DNA from: Ottelia alismoides
Lineage: Eukaryota; Streptophyta; Magnoliopsida; Alismatales; Hydrocharitaceae
Direction of reading: 5' to 3'
NCBI GenBank assembly: GCA_037367405.1
Contig: JAZKJV010004143.1
Location: 1-64,000, forward strand
Length of the DNA stretch: 64,000 nt
Under the pieces are notes generated by a model. The model made no database searches. It saw only the letters and a program-made list of their open reading frames with translations, and was not told where the DNA came from. Shown here in pieces: positions 22,172-34,312 of this stretch (its first letter is position 1; every line of letters begins with the position of its first letter). Both the position numbers and the translations under genes were made by a program.

Positions 22172-23642
22172 TGATGAATACGTGATTCATCTCCTTTATT
22201 CTTTCATTTTGGATAAAATCCTTGGTAACATACATGTAAATATCCACCAACTCCAACTAATTATCACCCTAACTACAATTATAAATATTATATAATTAAC
22301 ACTTATTTTATATATGAAATAAAAGAATAAAGAGAAAAAGAAAAATAAAAAGAAAAGAAGGATGTATATGTAATATACAGACTGATTCCTAACCCCAATA
22401 TCAGGTCAATATTGACCGGGTCGAACTAAATAATAAAGTAGAGGGAGATAAGGATCCTAACCTATAAAAAATACAAAGAAAAAAAAGACCGAAAATATAA
22501 ATTACTCAATTTTCATATTGTAAATAATTCCACCTATTTTATTTATCATCAAGACAACTTCAAACCAAAATACTTCTTTTGTAAAAAAATATTTATAAAA
22601 ATATATATTATTTTATAAAAATATCAGAAAAATATTTCAACATAAAATTAATAAACTGCAATGAACCGTAAAAGCCGCAAAAGTCAAGTTCTAAGGTTCA
22701 TAACTATTTATATAAAACTCCCAAACAGACCAAACTCACATTTAAAAATTCGTTTTTGTACATAGTACTATTTATTAAAATATTAGAAAATATTCGTATA
22801 AAATCGGTGAGTTTTGGCATTTGAACCCATTGTCTATATGTACTATATGTAGAAACTTCTCGAGTTTTTAATTAATAACCATAAACCTAATTAACTTAAT
22901 TTATCCTCCCTAAAATCTTTTAAAATTGTAATAAAAATATAAAAATATAACAATGTCAAAAATACCAAGAAAATCCGAAGCATCGAAGCCGCTATCTAAA
23001 TTTTCTAGACCTCATAACTTGGCCGTATGAACTCTGAATTGAGAAACTCGGTTCAAAATTATATTATTCAATTATCTATAAAATGGCGCAGGTTTCGCTA
23101 AAATCAGAGTTAACGCGAAAAATACGATTTTCGGGTCTGTATTGGTTTATTGTACAATGTACCGTAATATCTATTATTATTTTATATAGGATAATTTCTA
23201 TACTTTATTTATATTAAATAAAAATATATATTTATTTATTTTCTATATCTTTTATAATTAATTAATTATATACTTATTTATTTAATTAATTAATACTTAA
23301 TGCTTAAATTTATATACTTATTTATTTAATTGATACTTAAATAATATATTAATCACATTTAGTTATTAATTATTTATTTAATTCTTAATTTTAATATATA
23401 AAAATTTAATTTAATATAATTATTGATTATTACTTATTAATTTTATTTACTAATTTATTTTATTTTCTCTCTCTTTTCTCTCTTCTCCTTCTCTATCTAC
23501 CTTTCTTAGTCCACCCCTTCTTCCTTCCCCCTCCGCTTCTTCTTCTCCCTTCTTCTCTTCCTCCTCCCACCGTCCAACTTCCTCCACCGAGCCAACGACC
23601 TGACCGTTGGCCGGTTCTCCAACAACCACTCTCTTCCTCTCC

Positions 23643-23651
23643 TATTTAAAT
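23643..23651 (+). promoter_or_regulatory. Probable TATA box of H's LTR
   Basis: TATTTAAAT is followed by a C/T-rich stretch. It lies at the U3/GC-core boundary, as in A. Just upstream (about 23593-23613) is CCAACG-N7-CGTTGG, one of the CCAACGG palindromes shared by the LTR family. Confidence 0.5.
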
Positions 23652-24720
23652 CCTCGAGTCCCCTCCAACCTCCGCATCCGTCATTTGCAACTCTATGCTC
23701 CACCTTCGAGCTCCAAGAGGTTGAGAGAGGATGACAACGTCTCGATTCCGTCGTTGAGCGAGAAGAGGAGTTCCGGCGAGATCATCTGCATTGACGAAGC
23801 TCTGCTACGCGCTGCGCTCTAGCCTCCGTGGTCGCTCGCCACCGCGTTCGGAGGCCATGACTTCTGGAGCAGCTGCTCGAGATCCTCTAGCGACCCCGTC
23901 CATTCCTGATCATGTTCCTGGTTTGGCTCTTCTATCTCTGATCCCTTCTCTTCTCGTCTGATTTCTCTTCTTCCTCCATTTTCCATTCCGATTTCCTTTC
24001 TTCTTCTCAATTCACAATTCATTTCCCTTTAGTATCCCAATCGCCTTCGTTCATCTCGATCCAAGGTTATTTTCCTCTAAATATAGACCGAAATCGAGCC
24101 CACATCACTTTACGCTTCACCTCATCCGAATATCCTGCATCCCCATGTCCTTCGTCCTATCTTTCCAGAATCTATCTAACTCAAATTCATCCAGAATTTG
24201 AGATTTCGATCCTCTTCACCATCCGCGCAGGATCGTCATCCATTCATACTCCTATTGTTCTATTTGGGACCGAGCTCTGGCACTCGAGTCATTGCATGAT
24301 TGCAGTTACCAGTGTCTTCATTGAGCAACTATAGCAGTTTGCGACTCCAATTTGTGGTTCATCTAGACATAGTACCCGGAGATTTGAAGCCTCAGAACGA
24401 GAGCTTCGATGCTTAGCATATTGATCAGCCACCGCAGATTGAATAGGTATCACCGAGAGCTTTGGAAATCCGTCAAGTTCCATCGAATCAAAACTGGAGT
24501 TTTGAAAAAAGAAGCATCTGGAGCACGAAAGACTCCGGCATCGCCTGCATTTGGCAAAAGGGGGAAGAACATTCAGTGTCTCTCCAGATTCATTGCTAGT
24601 CACTCGATTATACTTTAATCAGACATCCCGTATTTCGACACACATCTCCTCCAGATGTGCAGGATTATCCATTCAATCGCACAGAAGAGCCTCGCCACAC
24701 GTGAGCCATACCGCCATGCA

Positions 24721-24843
24721 CCCCCCACCCCCCGCTTATACCCTGAAACGACGCAACATGACCTGCGCGAACATCCCCCCCCCCCCCCCCCCCCCCCCCG
24801 CTTATACCCTGAAAACGACGCCACATGACCTGCGCGAACATCC
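24721..24843 (+). repeat. Tandem duplication with a 25-base poly(C) tract in H's LTR
   Basis: A unit of CCCCCGCTTATACCCTGAAA followed by ATGACCTGCGCGAACATCC occurs twice in a row. The first unit begins with C6-A-C6; the second begins with an uninterrupted run of 25 C (24775-24799). Such a run is prone to replication slippage and to assembly error, and could form i-motif or G-quadruplex structures. The ORFs that encode poly-glycine or poly-proline through it are artefacts of the run. Confidence 0.85.
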
Positions 24844-26200
24844 TCACGGCCTCATTGATATTTCAATCACGCGAACTTCACGTGACATCTGACCATTTTG
24901 CATAAACTCTTGTGCTTCTGTTATTTACAGGCCAAATCCTCTCCGCTGAGCATTCATGTGAAGGACCAGCTCATTTTCTAGATATTGCCCAGACGCCCTT
25001 CTAGATTGGAGCAAATTGCAGATCGTGCTCAATTTTTTTTCAAATAACACTCAGGTCCAATTCGAGTTCAAGTACGTGGAATATTGGATGATTGACACAG
25101 ATACCCCTACAACAAATTACAAGCAAGACTAGGAGCAATAGCTAACACGTGAAAAGAAATTGAGATCTGGATTTTTGCGTAGAAGACCCCAGCACTTCAT
25201 CATATTGCGCACAAACCCCTGTATTGCAATATACTATACTATATCATAAAATATTAGTATAAATAATAAATAAAATACAAAACATGAAAATACCATAAAA
25301 ATACATATTAATACCTATAAACCCCATAAATACAGTATTAAATAAATTTTGAAAATAAAAATACTTTTAAAATAATAAATAAATCATTAAAAATACTAAA
25401 AAGTATATAGTAAACTTAAAAAACATAAACAAATATAAAAACACCTCAAAAAATCTATAAAATTCACTATAGCTTATTTTACTGTATTTTACATAATAAA
25501 TCAAAAAAGAAGTAAAAAATCAAATAAAAAACTAACAAAATATACAAAATACATAAAACTTTGAAAATTCATATTAGATAACGAAAAATCATCTAAAAAC
25601 GTGCAACCTATCATTTTAGAGGAAATTTCATATACGTTCTAATAAAAATAAATTAAAATATTTTCCTCTCTTTTTCAATCTTAAAAATCAGAAAAACATC
25701 ACAGTTTTCAATAAAAATATAGTCTTTCACTTTAGAAATTAACCACAACTCATACAAATCCTAAAAACCTCTTACAAATCCATAAAAATAGTAAAAATAA
25801 AATAAAATATATAAATAGTAAAATAAAAATTAAATAAAAATTAAAAACATTTCTAAAATTAAATAAAAAATCTTAAAAGACCTAAAAATTACCAAACAAT
25901 ATAAAATTTCTTAAAAATCAAATAAAAATTCAGAAATTATTTAAAAATAAAATGAAAATTAGGAAATGTCATTAAACCTTAATCTCTATAGTTTTCCCCT
26001 AGTTTAAAACAGTTTGCCTCCTGAGTTCGACACTCCCATTCCTAATCGCTATACACTTATGTTAGGAGTATAAATAAAAAAGAAGATTAAACCAAAATTT
26101 AATCTTTTCTGGTAAAACTCACATGTTCGATACAATGACCACAAAATTATTTCTGTCTCTTTTGCAGGAATAAAGAAGTGATCGGGTGGCGTTTTTCAGT

Positions 26201-26396
26201 TCCCGATCCATTATCGAGGAAAATGATCCTGGCAACCTATTGAGTTCATGCCCAAATAGATATGTTGACAACCAGACAAAATGTTTAAGCCCAAGTTGTC
26301 AAGTAGTAATCATCATCACTTATACACGCTCTCCACACTTTATGAATTTTAGATGTAAGACTATTTTTTGGGGGTATGAGTGTTACACCAACATAT
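26201..26396. other. Unassigned boundary segment between H and F
   Basis: There is no ORF of note. The segment TTTTTTGGGGGTATGAG followed by TGTTACACC (26365-26391) looks like a polypurine tract and LTR start of a further plus-strand element, cut off after about 10 bases by copia sequence. This is suggestive only. Confidence 0.35.
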
Positions 26397-27794
26397 CATA
26401 AATAATATTACGATATTTATGATTATTATGGATAGTAGTATCCATATTAATCACATCTTTGATAAGTAAATCATAATTTAGTTATCGTACATGTCAATTC
26501 TCATGTGTCTAAATAATATGGATCATATTCATATTATTAATGATAATTAAATCACATTTAATTACCCATTTCTCATTGCTAAGATACATTATCAACAATT
26601 GAATTATTCTTGAATTCTTTCAAGAACAATGTGCTTACTTTGCGGATACTTGGAGATAACGACATGGTGATTGTACATTACATGTATCGTGACTTGGATT
26701 TATATCATATCTCAAATCCCAGATCTCGAGGACCTCTTTTAGATATTTGATCGAATCAAAATGTAAATCTAATCTTTTTATTGCATCCAAATCATATTTT
26801 AGATCATTGTCCAATATTTAGAGTAAGATTAGTTTACTGATCTACTGAGAGTAGTCACTAAAATCCGAACATATTTCATCACTTCCTCAGAATGGAAGTG
26901 TCATGGTTATACACCTGTTTACGATAGCATCACCCTCGAGTATTCCCTAATACCCATACATCCTACATACGGGAAGACCTAGATTAAACCCAAAGTATTA
27001 GATCATATTTGAACTGTCTTCTACATGTCTTATCATTAGGTTTCTTATTGATCATTGGGAGCTTGTATTGAATATATACTTTCTAAAAATAATATATATA
27101 CCTATAAATATGTCAAGCTTCCAATATAAGATGACCATGCATGGAATTTGATCAAATATCTTATGAGTGAGCTCATGTCTTCGGTTCAATAATGAACATG
27201 TATGATCCCTTTGAGAGATCATATTATTTATATGCCCTCGTATACACACCAGCTCATCTGTGTATAGACTTTGATTAGGTCATCATCCTATTGGTCTGCA
27301 TATATATATATATACTCAGATATATAGTAACACAAATATCTCCGATCAAAGGAATGCACGCCTATATTATGACAGTATACGACATATGCCTTAGTTATCT
27401 CGATCTCGTTAAGTCAACTCTTTGACCTATCTTATCTAACGCTTCTGAATTTCTATTCCTCTACAGAGGACATGTATCAAGAGGTCAGATAGATATCAAC
27501 CTTTAGAGAAGAATTGCAATGTCCTTGTCAGGATGGAGATCTTTTCTTAACAATCATTTAATGTTGTTTGATGAGTTTTCAATCTAATTCTTTTTAGATA
27601 TCATCCAAGCACCAACATCTATGATTCAATATTTGAATAAACATTTGTATAATAATTAAGATGATCATGGTACATAACCCTAATTGTACTAAGGGATCTA
27701 TTATGCAAATTACATATTCTTTATTTTAGATTAGGGAATGATTTGCAATAACATTTATTGCATAATGGCTCACTGTAGGCTCGCATGTACAACA
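26397..27794 (-). repeat. Element F left LTR fragment
   Basis: This aligns with 54775-56282 of E's LTR (for example GAAGTGTCATGGTTATACA, TTTGAGAGATCATATTA and GCATAATGGCTC). The first ~1.2 kb of the expected LTR is missing. The end at 27794 reads TGTTGTACATGCGAGCC on the minus strand, a normal TG LTR start. Confidence 0.75.
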
Positions 27795-27806
27795 ATTTCC
27801 CACTAT
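27795..27806 (-). other. Polypurine tract of F
   Basis: The minus strand reads TAGTGGGAAAT immediately before the LTR start, the usual GTGGGA-type tract of plant Ty1/copia elements. E has the equivalent CTAGTGGGAGAT at 56283-56294. Confidence 0.7.
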
Positions 27807-28288
27807 TCCAAAGAGCCATTAATGGGTTAATATTTAAATCCACACATATGTGCTAATCATAAGCTATTTAGAAGAATAGATTAGTAAACTGACTAGCCAC
27901 TCTATTCTCAAGAGACTATTCAAGTACTTTTACATACATGCATATCTCCTAGTAACAATGCTCGCATCCAATGTGAATGTTACATATGCAACCAATACCT
28001 CAATCTTGTTAAAGCAGTTGTACTGTCTTTGACACTACAACTCAATAATCATTACAATTATTATAACCAACATGAAGTTTCTATTATCCTTATTAGAACA
28101 CGTGTAGGCATGGAGATCTCTATCTCCTTAGACTAAGACATAGTTTCAAGTCTTATAAGGGATTTGTAGGTAAGACCTTTTAAATCACTATCTATAACGT
28201 ATTAAGTTTTTAAGGATAAGACTTTGAGATCATTCTTTCAAAAGTCTAGTTATCTTTGAAGGCATTTTTACTACTGCAATTAAGTATT

Positions 28289-29137
28289 TTATCTCCATAG
28301 TAGGATTAGTAACAGTTTACTACTCCTACTGCATGACAGACATCTGATTTTGTACACATCCAGCATACACCAGGCTTCCCGTAATTGATGCACAAGGGCA
28401 AGCAGCTTTAGCATCCGCATCATCAAACACTTTGAGATGCTATGATTATAATTTTTATCCACATTCAGCATAATGAACACAATGACAATCCAACTAAGCT
28501 TCATGCGGTTCATCATGATTCTATATGAAATTATAACCTTTATAACTTCAACAAATCTGATTTTCTGATTATAAGAAGCTTATCTGAGCATATAGATGGA
28601 ATCCTTAAGATTGCACACCTTTCCCTCCTCAACTATGAAGCCCTGGGGGTACTTCATATGAATATCCTCATTGAGTTATTCGTGGAGGATTGTATTCTTG
28701 AATTCCATCTTGTATATGTCATAGTTAAGTTATGTAGCTTTAGTTAGCAATGTACTGATGGGTTTAAGAAAGGACAGTGGAGAGAAAGTCTCATCACAAG
28801 CGATGTCTTCTCTTTGTGTGTAGCTCTTGGCTACGAGCTATGCTTTGAAGGTTTTTACCTTCTTGTCAGGTTTTCTTTTTTCTCTTGAAGATCCATTTGC
28901 ACCTACTAGGTCTGACCCATATAGGTAGATCCTCGAGGTCTCTACACAATAATTATGTATGAAGTCTACTTTAGACTTTATTGCTAATATCCATCTTTCC
29001 ATGTCACGATCTTCAGGAACTTCATCGTATGAAGTTCGATCATTGTCAGATTTCTCTAACACATGGAATCCATACCCTCTTGGAGGTCTTACCACCGTCA
29101 AACTGATTTGAAGAGGTAGTAAGTGTTTTATCTTCAA
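28289..29137 (-). pseudogene. Element F copia reverse transcriptase remnant
   Basis: The minus strand shows RT blocks in scattered frames. The N-terminal part (28838-29137) has MERWILAIKSKVDFIHNYC and KVKTFKA, matching the copia pattern ERWLEAMKSE...KARLVAKG. The catalytic region near 28450 reads IVIVFIMLNVDK, so the YVDD box has become NVDK. Further down, the C-terminal block around CTKSDVCHAVG corresponds to the copia CTRPDV-Y-AVG motif. Stops, frame changes and loss of catalytic residues make it inactive. Confidence 0.8.
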
Positions 29138-29579
29138 TTATCCTTTTAGTTTCTAGTTTTCGGAGCCTTGTTATCTTCTTAGAATTCAATGAGTCCTTTT
29201 CCTTCATTCTTATCTTGATTCACAAGAAAGTCATCAGCTAAAAATCATATCCTTAGATATGAAATCATTTAAGAATCTCGATGCCATAAAGTAGGTATCA
29301 AATACCATCCTTTATATTCCTAATGAAGCAACACTTGTAGGTATTATATTCCAACTTACTTGCATCCATGTTATGGTCATGGACCAAGCAACCCTAAATC
29401 CTCAAGTGTTCAACACTATGCTTTGTTCCAAACTATAGCTTATTAGGATTTTTGGGTTCATATGTGTATGGAATCTTGTACATTTGCAGTCTCTGATGCT
29501 TATACTAGGAAACTAATAGGTAATTATGCTTAGATTCCTCATTGATCAAATCATGTTACACATGATTCATTGCATCTCC

Positions 29580-29801
29580 TTACAACTTATTGAGTGAGTT
29601 GAATTAGGAGGAGTGAGATAGAAACAATATTCCTTTATCTAAAAGGTATTCTTTTGAATTTATCTGGTAGGTACTTGCTACCTTGGTCAAATCAAATTCT
29701 TTGATTCTCAACCAAATTGTGAAATCTTTGAACATCTCAAAGGTTTCTAATGTGAAAGGAAGAAATCTCATACAACAAATAATCATCAATGGATACCTCA
29801 T
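29580..29801 (-). pseudogene. Element F copia integrase fragment
   Basis: The 65-codon frame includes ETFEMFKDF and KEYLLDKGILF, which align with the copia integrase core (SETFEMFKEF ... EYLKDHGI-SQLTPP). The upstream part, containing the first catalytic D and the HHCC finger, is missing because LTR sequence begins at 29802. E retains that upstream region. Confidence 0.7.
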
Positions 29802-30480
29802 TGAAGGCTAGGGTTTAGGCCTTAGCGCATCACAGAAATGTGAAGATCGCATAATAGGCAAACAAGAGTGACTAGTCATACTAGTAGCTCAGGGCAGCTG
29901 AAATTAATATTTTTTAAATAGATGAACCACCTGATTCAAGAAAACATATTGAATTGTTTTATCAAGATCACAAACAAGATATCGGAATACATCTTGAAGC
30001 ATGGTTACGATCATTGTCTCTAAAGTAAGAGACCTCATGTCTCAAGTCCGATCCGATGGAGAAGATACTTCTGAGCACGTTGATGAGACACATGCTTCTC
30101 ACAATCCAAGTCGAAGATCCGAGCAATGGATCTTCTGAGTTCATCTCACGAAATTCAATATATTCTTCATGAGCGATGTGCACTGAAGAAGATGGAGATC
30201 CATGAGCAGTTGATCCGGCAACACGATGATGTAGTAATAATGACGACGCTCTCTATGTCAAGAGGTGGACTTCCACTCTCGAGGAGAGAGAGAAGGGGCA
30301 TGTGATGAGAATGAGAATGAGAGAGAGAGGGAAAGTATGCTCTTGTAATTGTGTTGTTAAAAAGAAGAGCTAGGGTTTCCCTTTCTTTTATAATATTTTA
30401 GATATCCATGGATCATAATCCATGTGCTTCATAAAATTAATGGTTTAGATTATTTTATGCTTTTAATCAATGACCGTGAT
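29802..30480 (-). repeat. Copia LTR fragment embedded in F
   Basis: It starts TTGAAGGCTAGG...CTTAGCGCATCACAG, the same LTR edge as at 32165 and 61576, but no PBS precedes it; it abuts integrase coding sequence. It contains the TATA (CTTTTATAATA near 30385) and GA-rich block of the family. At about 30480 it changes to sequence that in E lies in the leader (59680 onward). Confidence 0.65.
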
Positions 30481-32148
30481 TGTGAGGAAACTTGCATATT
30501 GCAACCACATACATTATGTGTCCAATTGCAAGTACAATATCTTGATCATGGATCCATTCCATGATATTTTACTGGTTATTATTAAGTAGGGTTTGGAAAG
30601 GGTTTAATTAAGGGTATCTGGAATAAGATAATTTGCATAAAATCCTATTGTACTTTGATTAAGGATTTTATATCAAAGGTGTTACCTTGTCAACTCTGAA
30701 AGTCCATTCCCTTATTCAGTCTCAAAGTAAGACACATACTTACCAGTATATCTCAAGTAAGATCAGGGATCTCCTTCTTAGCTTTTTCACATCCCTATAA
30801 TACAAGAACCTGTAATTCGGATAAAAAGAAGTGGAAATCATTCTGCCTTGCAAGTCCAACTTGCATTTCCCAATTTGGTCTTTAACACCTGGGCCAACCA
30901 TCCCTAAGGTGATGTTGACCCATCGTTAATTGAACCAACCATCAATAGGAATAGCATTCACTATGGCAATCCAATATCACCCCAGTAATATGAGGACCCG
31001 ATATTGGGGTCACTATGCATACGGCCTTACTCTTTCAAGAAGAAAAGAGGTCGGATCCATGTGCGCTTGTATGCATGAGCTTTCACTTCGGACATACGTC
31101 TCCTACATACAATCCATGGTGATGGAACCCTTCACTTTGATAGGAGACCATGGATGTCATTTATATGATCCTCCATATCCATTCAAATTATAATTTATTA
31201 TTGTGAATCATATTCACATAAGCAATTCTTCTAAGGGAACTACATATCTATTCAAAATAGAGTGTTTATTTTAATTAGAACTAATTGATTTAATAATACT
31301 AAATCAATTATCAATCCAATCAATCAACCAACAAATAATTAGGGTTTGCTTGATATTACTATATAAGTATACACCCTCAAAAGTACATATTATTTTGTAT
31401 TTAATAATTAGATTACAATTTGAATTACTCATATTAATTTTCCTAAAAAATGGACCTGGCCAGTACAATCGGGGTATGTTGGTGGGATCAAGCAAACATG
31501 TTCTTGGCTTTGCATGTAAAAGTTAACCTACGACTATTGTAGGATAAACTAGGTTTTTCATGAAACATAAATTCAACGGCCAATGATGATTAATAAATTA
31601 TTTTCCATAATTATTAGGCAACATAATTAATCAGGGAAAATTCATAATTTCCATGAATTTTTTAATGATAAATACATTAAGTAAGATCGTTTGATGATCC
31701 AATCATCTTCCAACCCGTCTCCACTAAATATGGAATATGTAGGGCGAACAGAGTCAGAGTCGCGCAAAATAAATCTGAGCGGTTTGTTGGTTTGGTTCTA
31801 TATTTAATGCAAGCATTTATTTCATGTTTCATGAGAGAGAAACAGTAAGCAAAATTCATTTTCTTACAATTCGAGAATACATGTAAACGTAATTTTGTAG
31901 CAGGAACTCTTCGAATTTTATTCATGCACTTTTGGTGCCACTAATTGGCTACTATTTTTTAGACATATTAAGACATTCTAAATACATTTTAATAACCAAA
32001 ACACACTCAAACAATGTACAAAATAGTAGGTTTTATTTTAGCAAAAACCAATTTGAATCTTGCATTCAATGCAAAAACAATGAGTCTCATGCATCCGGAA
32101 CAAAACCTTGTTCACCAAGGGTTTTGAATCATATCGAAGACCTCAACC
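30481..32148 (-). other. Element F leader, non-coding
   Basis: This aligns with 59680-61560 of E (for example TTGCAACCACATACATTAT, CCCTAAGGTGATGTTGACCC and ACGGCCTTACTCTTTC). No conserved ORF is visible; the small ORFs at 30930-31193 and 31677-32207 show no recognisable domain. A perfect 7-bp palindrome TGTGAAT-CAT-ATTCACA occurs at about 31202-31218. Confidence 0.6.
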
Positions 32149-32162
32149 CGAGTCTGATACCA
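32149..32162 (-). other. Primer-binding site of F (initiator tRNA-Met type)
   Basis: The minus strand reads TGGTATCAGACTCG. The first ten bases match the standard TGGTATCAGA site used by most plant Ty1/copia elements. A 2-base spacer separates it from the LTR start at 32165. Confidence 0.85.
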
Positions 32163-32164
32163 CT

Positions 32165-33465
32165 TGAAGTCTATAGAAAAAGCCTTAAGCGCATCACAGA
32201 GGTGTGATGATCGCATCCAATGCGATCAGGAGCGACTAGTCATACAAGTTGCTTGGAGCAACAAAATTTTAAAAAAATTAAATAAATGAAACCACATAAC
32301 ATGGAAACCTTTCCATATCATTTCATCAAGATAACATGAGTTTTATGCTTACCTCTTGAAGCGTAGTTGTGATCGCAATTGACTCTAAAGGAAGAGTCCT
32401 CCTGACTCAAGTCCGATCCGACAAGAGTGCGCTTGCGGGTGTGATGATGAATCATGTGGTTCCCGTAATCCTAAGAAATGATCAAAGAAAGCGATCTCCT
32501 GATTTTATCTCACAAAATCACTAGTCTCCCTCATGAGTTTGAAGCACGGAGGAGCACGGTGTTCCTCAATCAATCGATCCGGTAGCACGACGATAACACA
32601 ATGACGATCGTGATCTCCACAACCCTTGGGCAGGGGATGACATAGGGTTGTAGAGAGGCAGAGGTTGGACACGTATAAGGGTACAGAGACATAGAGAGTT
32701 TTGCCTATGCAACAATTTCATATAGCTTGTGTATCTCTAGAAGGTCCAGGGTAGCCCTCCTTTTATATGATTTTGGAAGTACATGGATCCTAATCCATGT
32801 GCTCTTAAGATTAATGGTTTAGATTCATTTGTGTTTCTCAAAAAAACAAAAATAATTAGTAAAAGAACCATTTTGAATAAAAATATCCAAAATTATCTCA
32901 TTCAATTAATTCGAACATCAACTAATTAATAAATAAACAAAAAAGAAATAAACATTCCACATTCTAAAAATAAGGTGGACATCAACCATTGTGACACATC
33001 ACTATAGACATTCTCCCTATGGAGGGAATGAGTCAAGCTTTATTTTTTAATTTTTTATTCATTTAAATTAGTTATATTTATCACCAAATAACCATAATTA
33101 TGGTAATTGAAATAAAACCATTGATAAATAAGAATAAATTACTTCCGTCCTATATTTAATGTAAATCATATTTACATTGTGTAATGTGAATATAATTCAC
33201 TTTAACATACAAATTATGAATCTCTTTCATAATTTTCTCTCTCCAAGATATTGTGGATCATATCCACATTATCCATTATTATTGTGGATAGTGTTATCCA
33301 CATTAATCCTATTTATGATAATCACATCCAATTTAATTATCTTAGATATCTCTATCCACACATTAATTGCAATAATTGAATCCTATTTAGTTATTCAATT
33401 TTCTAATGCTTAGATAATATTGCTCAAGGAACAATTCTCAAACTCTTTCAAAAAATGTGTACCTT
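32165..33465 (-). repeat. Element F right LTR fragment
   Basis: It begins TGAAGTCTATAG next to the PBS and follows E's LTR through the TATA region (CCTTTTATATGA near 32758) and the palindrome array (33215-33400). It stops near 33465, where a 2.7 kb LTR would continue for about 1.2 kb more. Confidence 0.7.
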
Positions 33466-33663
33466 CTCCTCAAATAATCACAATTAGTAAAAGTTAATCA
33501 CGATTAGCGCTATTTAAGCGTCACTAGCGAATCTAGAGTTTTCTGAATAGTTCTAACTTAAGCCCTAAGTTTCGGATATGTTGTGGCCAAAACCATGGGC
33601 CACTAACCGTGGTTAAGGTCTAAACCATGATTTTCTAACCGTTGTTAGCGATTTTCTAGAGCC

Positions 33664-33672
33664 TATAAATAG
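33664..33672 (+). promoter_or_regulatory. Probable TATA box
   Basis: CCTATAAATAGTCCCC is a canonical plant TATA box followed by a pyrimidine-rich initiation region with a CATTCATTCTC stretch about 25-35 bp downstream. Confidence 0.55.
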
Positions 33673-34134
33673 TCCCCTCCCCCTACCCATTCATTCTCTA
33701 TGATTTCCACTACCACCACCACACCAAGGGCTAGGGGTCGAGAGGTTGGGAGGAGGAGTAGGAGGCAAGGAAGGAGCACTAGCGAAGCACTGCCAGGAGA
33801 ACGAGGAGGATGAATGTATGATCCTCTCTTAGTTTGCTTCGTGAGCTAGGTTTTCAATTCATGTTCTTTTTTTAGCTTTATTTTCGATTCATCTTTGTTT
33901 TCGATTCATTTTCTGTTGTGGTTCAAGGAGAAATGTCTATAACACCCTACTTAGGTGCGGGCGGCTATGCACGTCAGTGAACCATGTGATTCATCACACC
34001 TTCACTCACCTAAGATGCGTGGTGTCTACTGTGTCTTCATCGCTTGTAGTTTGACTATATTCTTTCAGTTTCCTTGTTGTTTTCCTCTCGGTGATTTTAT
34101 AGAAGAAACTCTTTCTATTTTCTTTTTAAAATAT

Positions 34135-34312
34135 GTCCCAATATAAGGAAAACTCTGCCGAAATTTTTATAGAAATATATCCTGATATAAGTGAAAACTC
34201 TGCTGAAAGTTTTATAGAAATATATCCTGATATAAGGGGAAACTCTATCGAAATTTTCCTAGAAATATCACCCCGTATAAAGGGAAGCTCTGCTGAAAAT
34301 TCAAGAAAAATA
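34135..34312 (+). repeat. Four-unit 44-45 bp tandem repeat
   Basis: The units start near 34135, 34179, 34224 and 34268. Each has the form TCCTGATATAAGGGGAAACT, then CTGCCGAAATTTT-TATAGAAATAT, with substitutions. Because the period is close to 45, the repeats read through as a 15-residue peptide repeat (YPDISENSAESFIEI), which explains the 102-codon ORF at 34133-34441. I regard that ORF as incidental. Confidence 0.85.

Larger units (their letters stand above)
22172..26200 (+). repeat. Element H 3' LTR (right boundary uncertain)
   Basis: It starts TGATGAAT-ACGTG-ATTCATC directly after the polypurine tract. AT-rich U3 (22200-23460) is followed by a TATA-like box at 23643, a C/T-rich GC core, and a very AT-rich tail (25200-25990). 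A CCTCCTGAGTTCGACACTCCC segment near 26010 corresponds to the GTTCGACC block about 175 bp from the LTR ends of A, B and D. From that, the end should lie near 26190-26240, but no clear CA plus target duplication was found. Small ORFs here (23506-24892) are unsupported. Confidence 0.65.
26397..33465 (-). mobile_element. Element F: rearranged Ty1/copia remnants
   Basis: This is minus-strand copia sequence related to E. In plus coordinates it holds a truncated 3' LTR (26397-27794), a polypurine tract, RT and integrase remnants (28289-29801), an LTR fragment joined directly to integrase (29802 to about 30480), a leader (to about 32148), a PBS (32149-32162), and a second LTR truncated at about 33465. 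The LTR fragment inside, and the missing 3 kb of integrase N-terminus, gag and leader relative to E, indicate at least two damaged copies or one chimera. All coding parts are heavily mutated, and it is clearly older than E. Confidence 0.75.

Noticed and set aside
23506..24892. Possible host gene: TATA box followed by C/T-rich leader and several ORFs
   Set aside because: It lies inside H's LTR, bounded by the polypurine tract at 22160. The ORFs are short, on both strands, and one is a poly-glycine/proline artefact of the C25 run.
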